DNA of 20,158 bases from positions 1-20,158 of the forward strand of contig JABDJR010000436.1 in assembly GCA_013003415.1 (NCBI GenBank), written 5' to 3'. The notes beneath the pieces are model-generated. The model was not told the origin of the DNA, made no database searches, and was given only the letters and a program-made list of their open reading frames with translations. Below, piece by piece: positions 14,400-20,158 of the stretch (position 1 is the stretch's first letter; the number at the start of each line of letters is the position of its first letter). This DNA comes from Candidatus Eiseniibacteriota bacterium (GTDB lineage: Bacteria > Eisenbacteria > RBG-16-71-46 > JABDJR01). The translations under genes and the position numbers were made by a program.

Positions 14400-16541
14400 T
14401 TAGTTCGGGACCGCTCCCGAAACAAACGGCGGGGAATGCAAGGTGCGGCCGGATAGCGTTCGCACTCGGAAACGATAAGTCTCTGGAAACGTTCCCGGAG
14501 GTATCCAGAAGGTAGCCCAGCGTGATTGCGTTGGGCTGCTTCTTTTCGTGTCGCCATCACAGAACTTCCCCGCGCATAGGGCCACGGTAAGGATGCTCAG
14601 CCCGCGATCATCTTCAAGCGAGTTGTCGATGCGATAGGGAATCCACTGATTGCCTTCTCGCACCTCAATCGAGACCCGGGGAGTAGTCTCTCCTCGATGC
14701 ACTACATCTTCCATGGCCACGAGCCGATCGTTCCACTCAAAGCGGGGGATCTCTTTCCTGTCTCCGAAGAACATCGAAAGACCTTCTTCGGCAAAGTAGG
14801 GTTCGTAACCCAAGCTTTCGAGACCAAAGGAATCGCGTCCTCCGGTTTGAAAGCTATAGCGGTGAGGTTTCCGGGGATGGGTATCGTGGCCGGTGCGCAT
14901 GCTGAGTTTCTCCAGCGCGTGGTTTACCGCCGGACCCGACGCTTGACCATAGATGGTGGACGCGCCTTCGTAGTGTTGCAGGGCGTACTCTTCGGGCGTG
15001 ACAAAGTAAGAAATGTATTCGTTGGTGAGACCTAGCAGCATGACCTGCGATTCGGAAATGCCCAAACGTGTGCCAAGGTTCTTCGCAATGCGATGCCCCA
15101 TCATGGTGGTGAACTCGCCGGGAAGAGTGGCGAGGGCGATCGTTCCCAAGCGGTACACCCCAAGGGGAGCTTTGCTCGGGATTTCGTGAGCCGGCATGAG
15201 CATGCCCGTCAGATCGACAGGAAACTCAAAGGGCAGGAACACCGGGTCGAGGGCAGCTTGTTTAGGGCCGTGCGCTTTCCTCTTACGTTTTCCCACGCGC
15301 CCTTCCTGCCAACCTAATTCGTGAAGCACTGAGCGACCATCCTCGGCACCGCCCATGGCGGCGGAACCAAAGAGGGGCTGATGAGACGTCTTGCGCCGGC
15401 GGTTGCCCTCGCGAAACTCATACCCTTTAAGATCGACGCGCTCAAAGCTCTTCCGAATGGGCCCCTGAATGACGAGACTGTTCCCTAACATCGATGTCCC
15501 AATATGGGTTGCCAGGCGGTGAGCCAGCTCCACCACCTCCTTGCGATCTCGCCGCACCCAGTTGGGCGAAACGTCCCCCTCGGCTCCGTTGATCATAAGC
15601 ACGATGGGTTTCTTGGCCGATGGAGACTCCGAAACAAGACGATGGGCTAGCACCGCGCTCGTGGCCGAGAATAGATCGCCTGAGTAAATAGGCGTTTGGG
15701 GATGCAACACCGTAGGGTGCACGGCGAGAAAGTTCACCACGGCCACAATGTTTTCGTGTCGGTCGGTAGCCACCAGGGTGCGAACCCGTTTGTCGACCGC
15801 TTCAAAGGCAAGCCGATCGTTTGGGTGGTTTGGGTTTGGGTGGCTATGGTTTGGGTCTGAGGTTTGTGATTTAGACTGCGCGACCTCGCGACTCAGCATT
15901 TCGCGGGCCACAAACTCGCGATGATCCGGGTTCTGCATGAACGGCGCCAAGCTTCGGTTTCGAAACAAGTTCTTCGTGACCGAGGTGTGGAGCGTGAGAT
16001 TGGCTCTGCTTTTCTGACGAACCGCCTCGGCACCGGCCCGGGCCATGCGTTGAGCAAGAAATTCAAAAAGATGGGGGTCGAAACCTTGCCAACGCTGGGC
16101 GGTTCGATTGTAGAAGGCGTTGCTCGCGAAGTTTCCTGGCCCATGATGGGTGTGGGTGCCGTGAAGAAGAATGCCTTCGCGACCAATGTGAGAGACGCCG
16201 TGATCCTCGGCCAGAATCTCGGCCACCCGGTCTCCCAGCCCCGCAGGCACCGACCACAGGTCGCCGGTCAGAATCAAGATGCCTGTGCCCGTGGCGTCTT
16301 CAACATAAAACGCCTTGGCCATCAGGCGTGTCCACACGCCACGGGCGGCTTGCCCGGCAATGGAATGCCCACCATTGGCAAAACCGGGAGTGGGAGTGAT
16401 ATCGGTTTCCGCAGCACCAACCCAGTAGGCCTCCGGACCAGGGCTCGATCCGGCCAAGTTGCGAGTGGGGGGAATGGTTCCCGACACGGTGGCGCAGCCT
16501 GAAAGAACGGTGAGTACTAAGATCCAGATCCAGGATTTCAT
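14400..16541 (-). CDS. Neutral/alkaline ceramidase-like lipoprotein
   Basis: A 713-residue protein of the neutral ceramidase family, zinc amidases that cleave the N-acyl bond of ceramide. After a lipoprotein signal (IWILVLTVLSGC, lipobox LSGC, Cys16) come AETDITPTPG (44-53), the metal-binding HGTHTHHGPG (127-136), a further candidate zinc ligand, His275, in FLAVHPTVL, and the catalytic NGAEGDVSPN (318-327; nucleophile Ser325). The C-terminal part ends with an immunoglobulin-like region (WATFWIPPGTFPETYRFRVR). The lipobox predicts anchoring to a membrane outside the cytoplasm. The start at 16541 is chosen for this signal; an in-frame extension to 16616 has no such logic. An insertion rich in Asn, His and Pro (residues 230-242) interrupts the domain. 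Known bacterial enzymes are secreted; the family also includes proteins of unproven activity. Confidence 0.87.
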   Translation of the reverse strand: MKSWIWILVLTVLSGCATVSGTIPPTRNLAGSSPGPEAYWVGAAETDITPTPGFANGGHSIAGQAARGVWTRLMAKAFYVEDATGTGILILTGDLWSVPAGLGDRVAEILAEDHGVSHIGREGILLHGTHTHHGPGNFASNAFYNRTAQRWQGFDPHLFEFLAQRMARAGAEAVRQKSRANLTLHTSVTKNLFRNRSLAPFMQNPDHREFVAREMLSREVAQSKSQTSDPNHSHPNPNHPNDRLAFEAVDKRVRTLVATDRHENIVAVVNFLAVHPTVLHPQTPIYSGDLFSATSAVLAHRLVSESPSAKKPIVLMINGAEGDVSPNWVRRDRKEVVELAHRLATHIGTSMLGNSLVIQGPIRKSFERVDLKGYEFREGNRRRKTSHQPLFGSAAMGGAEDGRSVLHELGWQEGRVGKRKRKAHGPKQAALDPVFLPFEFPVDLTGMLMPAHEIPSKAPLGVYRLGTIALATLPGEFTTMMGHRIAKNLGTRLGISESQVMLLGLTNEYISYFVTPEEYALQHYEGASTIYGQASGPAVNHALEKLSMRTGHDTHPRKPHRYSFQTGGRDSFGLESLGYEPYFAEEGLSMFFGDRKEIPRFEWNDRLVAMEDVVHRGETTPRVSIEVREGNQWIPYRIDNSLEDDRGLSILTVALCAGKFCDGDTKRSSPTQSRWATFWIPPGTFPETYRFRVRTLSGRTLHSPPFVSGAVPN
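14404..14421. repeat. Hairpin at the end of the ceramidase-like gene
   Basis: TTCGGGA, four bases (CCGC), then TCCCGAA: a perfect seven-base stem covering the last codons of the minus-strand gene. No T-run follows on either strand, so it is at best a weak bidirectional terminator between two convergent genes. Confidence 0.3.
15828..15859. repeat. TTTGGG-like G-rich simple repeat inside the ceramidase-like gene
   Basis: The plus strand reads as imperfect hexamers of TTTGGG and TGG, with four GGG runs separated by 6, 3 and 12 bases. On the coding strand it gives PNHSHPNPNHPN. The last loop is long for a canonical G-quadruplex. It looks like replication-slippage expansion within a surface loop. 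Confidence 0.6.
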
Positions 16542-16609
16542 GCGCCTTAGTCTACGGGAATCAAAAGAAAGCACAAGGCGACTGGGGTACAATGAAGCTG
16601 GAGGTAAAC

Positions 16610-16996
16610 ATGTCACCAGAAGAACTTGTCCAAGCCGCCCTTGCCGTTCGCGAACGTGCTTATGCCCCCTTTTCCAAGTATTTGGTGGGCGCCGCCTTGC
16701 TTACCAAAAGCGGCAACGTTTACACCGGCTGCAACGTCGAGAACTCAAGCTATGGCCTGACCGTTTGCGCCGAACGAAACGCGGTCTTCAAAGCCGTGTC
16801 CGAGGAAGGCAAGATCGAAGTGGAAGCGATTGCCGTGGTGACAAGAGACCTAGCTTCCATGTGCGGCGCCTGTCGTCAGGTGGTGAACGAGTTTGGGCCC
16901 AAAGCCAAGGTGTACCTGGCCGATTGCGACGGCAACGTGAATGCCACCTCGGTCGATGCGCTTCTGCCCGGAGCGTTTCGGTTTGAAAACGACTGA
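16610..16996 (+). CDS. cdd: Cytidine deaminase, homotetrameric type
   Basis: A 128-residue pyrimidine salvage enzyme converting cytidine and deoxycytidine to uridine forms. Zinc-site motifs are visible: TVCAERNAVF with Cys53 and the catalytic Glu55, and MCGACRQ with Cys85 and Cys88. Three cysteine zinc ligands identify the short tetrameric form. APFSKYLVGAALLTKSG and GCNVENSSYGLTVCAER are the other conserved blocks. GGAGG at 16600-16604, five bases before ATG 16610, sets the start; an in-frame ATG at 16592 lies before that signal. A TACAAT at 16588-16593 could be a -10 box, though no -35 match is evident. The proline that commonly precedes the second cysteine motif (PCGAC) is methionine here. 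Confidence 0.95.
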   Translation: MSPEELVQAALAVRERAYAPFSKYLVGAALLTKSGNVYTGCNVENSSYGLTVCAERNAVFKAVSEEGKIEVEAIAVVTRDLASMCGACRQVVNEFGPKAKVYLADCDGNVNATSVDALLPGAFRFEND

Positions 16997-17008
16997 GTTT
17001 AAGTTCGA

Positions 17009-17803
17009 ATGAACCTAGACGCTTACTTTGACCGCATTGGTTACCAGGGCTCTCGGGAACCCTCTCTCGACACGCTTCAAAAAATCCACCGCGCCCACCT
17101 CCACGCGGTGCCTTTCGAAAATCTCGACATCCATATCCCTCGGCCCATTCAGCTGAATCGCGATGCTCTCTTCAAAAAGATCGTAACCGAGCACCGAGGC
17201 GGATTCTGTTTTGAGCAAAACGGCTTCTTTGCCTTGGTGCTTCAGGATCTGGGTTTCGACGTCGCCATGCTTAGCGCTCAGGTCTACAGCCAAGATTTTC
17301 AAAGCTACGGAATTCCTGGGAATCACATGACGCTTCACGTGACCGTCGAAGGGCGTTCGTTTTTGGCCGACGTTGGGTTTGGAGCTAGTTTCTGGGACCC
17401 CGTTCCTTTGCATGTGCAAGCGGACCCGTTTGCCCAGAAGGTTGGGGACTTTTGGTTCGAAGAGTCCGAAGGTCTTTGGCACTTCTATTCCAGGGAGCTT
17501 GGTGGGGCCGAAAAGCATCTACGCTTTCGCTTCCGGCTGGAGCCCCAGCGCTTGGAAAGTTTTGAAGAGGCTTGTCACTACATGCAAACGTCACCGGAGA
17601 CTCACTTCACTCAGAAGCGCATGTGTTCTCGTTGGTCGACGGAGGGTCGTCTGACCTTGGCTGAAGGACGCCTCATCGAAACGTTTTGGGACGGGAGCCG
17701 GCGAGAAACAGAAATCGCCCACGAAGAGCGGTGGCATGAGTTCCTTAGAGACCGGTTTCAGGTGGATGTGCGCACGCAGAAGCCAGATCAGACGAACTCT
17801 TGA
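17009..17803 (+). CDS. nat: Arylamine N-acetyltransferase
   Basis: A 264-residue NAT-family enzyme that moves acetyl from acetyl-CoA to arylamines and hydrazines through a cysteine thioester. The Cys-His-Asp triad is complete: Cys67 in RGGFCFEQNG, His106 in PGNHMTLHV and Asp121 in FLADVGFG. The conserved N-terminal HAVPFENLDIH is present. The length is within the bacterial range (about 260-280). It begins 12 bases after the cytidine deaminase stop, with only a weak purine stretch before the ATG, and could be translated by coupling. No polyketide or amide-synthase context is seen, so a detoxifying or metabolic role is more likely than an ansamycin-type synthase. Confidence 0.94.
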   Translation: MNLDAYFDRIGYQGSREPSLDTLQKIHRAHLHAVPFENLDIHIPRPIQLNRDALFKKIVTEHRGGFCFEQNGFFALVLQDLGFDVAMLSAQVYSQDFQSYGIPGNHMTLHVTVEGRSFLADVGFGASFWDPVPLHVQADPFAQKVGDFWFEESEGLWHFYSRELGGAEKHLRFRFRLEPQRLESFEEACHYMQTSPETHFTQKRMCSRWSTEGRLTLAEGRLIETFWDGSRRETEIAHEERWHEFLRDRFQVDVRTQKPDQTNS

Positions 17804-17857
17804 TAGCTATTCGTTTGTATAGTACTGTGGTTTGGACTTCCCCAGAAGGACAATCCC

Positions 17858-18964
17858 GTGATCGAACCAAACTCGTCCCAGAACCCTTCTGTCCAGCACC
17901 CTTCTGACCTAGACCAACCTCGCCCGGCGCGCGAACTCAAAGGGCGGGGTTCCCCTGAGAATCCGGCCAATCGGTTTGAACCCATTGAGTATCAGGCTGA
18001 AGTGCTCGGGCCAGACAAAGTCCCCACGCAACTTCTACGCGACACTTCCAAAAGCATTCTCACTTCAAACAATAGCCCCGACATTCCTTTCGACTTCAGT
18101 GTGAATCCCTATCGGGGCTGCGAACATGGGTGTGCCTACTGTTACGCGCGCCCAACCCATGAGTACTTGGGATTCTCGGCCGGCCTCGATTTTGAAACCA
18201 AGCTCTTGGTCAAAGAAAACGCGGCCGCCTTGTTGCGCAAAGAGTTCTCAAAACCTAAGTGGGAGCCTCAGGTGGTGGTCATGAGCGGCATCACCGATGC
18301 CTACCAACCCATCGAAAAGAACTTGGAGCTTGCCCGAGCCTGCCTAGAGGTGGGCGCGTCGTTCCGAAACCCCATGAGCATCATCACCAAGAATCATTTG
18401 GTGACGCGCGACATCGACATTCTCAAAGAAATGAACGGTTGGAACGGAACTTCTGCTTTCTTAAGCATCACCACGCTAGATCCTGAGCTGGCGTCTTGTT
18501 TAGAGCCTCGCGCTTCGACGCCGTCCAAACGCCTCGAGGCGGTCGCCAAACTGTCGGAAGCGGGAATTCCGGTTGGGGTGATGGTGGCGCCGGTCATTCC
18601 CGGACTGAACGAGCATGAAATCCCGAGCATTCTAAAAGCGGCGGCCGAGGCTGGTGCGGCCTCGGCAAACTACATTGTGTTGCGATTGCCTCATGGGCTG
18701 GGGCCCTTGTTCGAGGCTTGGTTAGAGCGCCATCGACCAAACCAGACGCAGAAGGTCCTGAATCGTATTCGCCACATTCGGGGCGGGAAACTCAATGACC
18801 CTCGCTTCAAAACTCGCATGCGTGGGGAAGGTGTCTACGCCAAAGAAGTCGCAGCCCTATTCGAGCTGGGGCTGAAACAAGCGAACATGAAGCGGCGACG
18901 TTTAGACCTGAACACGAACGCGTTCATTAACCCAAGACCGCAGCAGCTAAGATTGTTCTCCTAG
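17858..18964 (+). CDS. PA0069-family radical SAM protein
   Basis: A 368-residue radical SAM protein, resembling spore photoproduct lyase-like proteins of the PA0069/Rv2578c type, whose reaction is unknown. The iron-sulfur-binding motif is CEHGCAYCYARP (Cys88, Cys92, Cys95; CX3CX2C), preceded by SVNPYRG. Downstream blocks typical of the family are VVVMSGITDAYQPIEKN, IITKNHLVTRDIDIL and VGVMVAPVIPGLNEHEI. The N-terminal 45 residues are a Pro/Asn-rich stretch containing GRGSPENPANRFEP, a signature of this family. The start is GTG 17858, supported by AAGGA at 17846-17850, seven bases upstream. It follows the arylamine acetyltransferase by 54 bases and may be co-transcribed. Confidence 0.92.
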   Translation: MIEPNSSQNPSVQHPSDLDQPRPARELKGRGSPENPANRFEPIEYQAEVLGPDKVPTQLLRDTSKSILTSNNSPDIPFDFSVNPYRGCEHGCAYCYARPTHEYLGFSAGLDFETKLLVKENAAALLRKEFSKPKWEPQVVVMSGITDAYQPIEKNLELARACLEVGASFRNPMSIITKNHLVTRDIDILKEMNGWNGTSAFLSITTLDPELASCLEPRASTPSKRLEAVAKLSEAGIPVGVMVAPVIPGLNEHEIPSILKAAAEAGAASANYIVLRLPHGLGPLFEAWLERHRPNQTQKVLNRIRHIRGGKLNDPRFKTRMRGEGVYAKEVAALFELGLKQANMKRRRLDLNTNAFINPRPQQLRLFS

Positions 18965-19022
18965 GCGCAGATATATCCGTCTGCTAGGTTCAAGCGAAGA
19001 ACGAGTCATTCTGGGAGGTCGT

Positions 19023-20158
19023 ATGCGCATCACCCTGATCGCCGCTTTGCTGTTCTCGCTTGGAGCTTTTGCAACACCCTTACTTGGAACTTCTGCCATT
19101 GCGCAGCCTATTCAAATCACTTTTGATTCGGCTTGGGACCGGTTCCCTGATTGGACACCGGATGGCCAAACCATTGTCTTCGAAAGCAGCCGAGCCGGGA
19201 GCATCCGTCTCTACAAAGTCCCATTGGGGGGCGGCACGCCGGTTCCATTTTCGGAACCTCACTCGGCTTTTGCCGCTATCTCTCCGGACGGAGCAACCGT
19301 AGCGTTTTGCCGCCACCGGGGTCAGGACGGAGTTTATACCGTTCCCATTGGCGGAGGACCGGAGAAACTTCTAACGACCTTTGGTGATCCATGGACCCTC
19401 AACTGGACTCCCGATGGCGAAGAGGTCTGGTTCACGACCCTAGGGGGAAACCTCAACATTCATAGTGTGCCGGCACAGGGAGGTGCCGTCACGCTTCGGG
19501 TCGGTAATTCGGTGGACGATCAGATTCCTGTTTTCTCGCCAGACGGAACCGTGATGGCGTACACCATTACAACCGATGGTGTGAATAACTTTGTCGAGGC
19601 CCCAGTCAACGACCCAACAAATTATACCCAGCTTAGCTTCGAACCACAGAACACCAATGCGCTTGATTACTCCCTGGATGGAAAACGTATCCTCGTCACC
19701 AGCCGAAGCAACGGCCGCGACCTTGAGCTGTTCGAGTACCACCGAGAGACGCAAGCCCTAACCCAAATAACTTTTGACGGACAAACCACATCGGTCGACC
19801 CTCTCTGCTGGGGGCGGTACTCTCCCGACGGAACGCGAGTGGTTTACTCATCTCGCCGAGGGGGCGACGACCACGACATTTGGATTTTGGATCTTGAACC
19901 CATTCAGAACCCGGTAAACACCATGAGCATCTTGGACTCTCAAGGTCTCGCGGGAGCAAGGGCAAGCGTTGCAATTTCCCTAAGTAATTCTCAACCCATT
20001 CATGCGATGGAGTTCAAGGTCGATTACCCGCCCAATGCTCTTTATCTGGAGCAGATCGAAAGCTCGGGGGCGGCGGGAGCCATGTCGACTACATTCACCC
20101 GAAAAAACGACGGTTTTCATTGCGTCCTTTTCAGCCCGGCAGGGGCCGTCATTGGACC
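19023..20158 (+). CDS. Secreted TolB-like beta-propeller with cohesin-like domain, 3' end outside window
   Basis: Open to the end of the window; 378 codons are visible. A signal peptide (RITLIAALLFSLGAFA, possible cleavage after SAIA at residues 29-32) precedes six WD40-like PD40 blades, each with a Pro-Asp-Gly or related turn: WTPDGQTIVFES, ISPDGATVAFCR, WTPDGEEVWFTT, FSPDGTVMAYTI, YSLDGKRILVTS and YSPDGTRVVYSS. This is the propeller of TolB and of many exported sensors. From about residue 298 the sequence changes to ASVAISLSNSQPIHAMEFKV followed by DYPPNALYLEQIES, the pattern of a cohesin-type beta-sandwich. GGGAGG at 19013-19018, four bases before the ATG, supports the start. Function is unknown; extracellular binding or scaffold roles are possible. 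A dockerin or sorting tail, if present, would lie beyond the window. Confidence 0.82.
   Translation, partial: MRITLIAALLFSLGAFATPLLGTSAIAQPIQITFDSAWDRFPDWTPDGQTIVFESSRAGSIRLYKVPLGGGTPVPFSEPHSAFAAISPDGATVAFCRHRGQDGVYTVPIGGGPEKLLTTFGDPWTLNWTPDGEEVWFTTLGGNLNIHSVPAQGGAVTLRVGNSVDDQIPVFSPDGTVMAYTITTDGVNNFVEAPVNDPTNYTQLSFEPQNTNALDYSLDGKRILVTSRSNGRDLELFEYHRETQALTQITFDGQTTSVDPLCWGRYSPDGTRVVYSSRRGGDDHDIWILDLEPIQNPVNTMSILDSQGLAGARASVAISLSNSQPIHAMEFKVDYPPNALYLEQIESSGAAGAMSTTFTRKNDGFHCVLFSPAGAVIG

Noticed and set aside
15828..15859. Telomere-like or CRISPR-like repeat
   Set aside because: Units are imperfect, only about 30 bases in total and inside a coding frame, with no spacers.
15921..16502. 193-codon open frame on the plus strand opposite the ceramidase-like gene
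   Set aside because: Antisense shadow of a gene with strong catalytic motifs; its translation shows no recognisable domain and it lacks a ribosome binding site.
17800..17823. Promoter before the radical SAM gene (TTGATA and TATAGT)
   Set aside because: The spacing is 12 bases, too short for a sigma70 promoter, and the first element overlaps the upstream stop codon.
18967..18984. Terminator after the radical SAM gene
   Set aside because: GCAGA and TCTGC can pair, but the stem has only five pairs, the loop is eight bases and no T-run follows.

Overview
The window is ordinary, gene-dense bacterial chromosome (GC in the mid-50s percent by eye) with short intergenic gaps, mostly Shine-Dalgarno-led starts (AGGAG/GGAGG) and some GTG/TTG starts. 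I saw no tRNA, rRNA, CRISPR array, insertion sequence or phage gene. A lipobox lipoprotein and a signal-peptide protein with a TolB-like propeller and a cohesin-like domain point to a diderm bacterium, perhaps an uncultured environmental lineage. The phylum cannot be fixed from this sequence alone.

Layout. (1) 1-6743, plus strand: the 3' part of an addB-type nuclease gene, an addA-type helicase-nuclease gene (ATG/TGA overlap) and an Eis-like acetyltransferase with its own strong ribosome binding site. The addA frame is broken by an apparent one-base loss near 4629-4634. (2) 6726-7151, minus: a thioredoxin-type arsenate reductase whose 3' end overlaps the acetyltransferase gene by 18 bases. 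(3) 7214-8374, plus: a THUMP-domain RNA methyltransferase. (4) 8467-12425, plus: a tightly packed trio of a CapK/phenylacetate-CoA-ligase-like adenylating enzyme, an ABC ATPase and a large ABC permease. (5) 12433-14332, plus: a cassette with a recognisable promoter and operator, encoding a cysteine-free ArsR-fold regulator, a MoaD/ThiS-like protein ending in Gly-Gly and a BNR/Asp-box beta-propeller. The propeller gene carries a second apparent one-base loss, in a G run at 13676-13680. (6) 14400-16541, minus: a neutral ceramidase-like lipoprotein. (7) 16610-18964, plus: cytidine deaminase, arylamine N-acetyltransferase and a PA0069-type radical SAM protein. (8) 19023 to the end: a secreted propeller protein that continues beyond the window.

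How the genes fit together. AddA and AddB form the double-strand-break end-processing nuclease that feeds recombination. The CapK-ABC trio looks like a unit that activates a carboxylate and exports a product. The regulator, sulfur-carrier-like protein and propeller form the least understood unit and the best candidate for an undescribed system: the small protein has the diglycine tail of a sulfur carrier, yet no E1-like partner is present. The two frameshifts share the same form, one base missing with the downstream protein in perfect register, so sequencing or assembly error is as likely as real gene loss.
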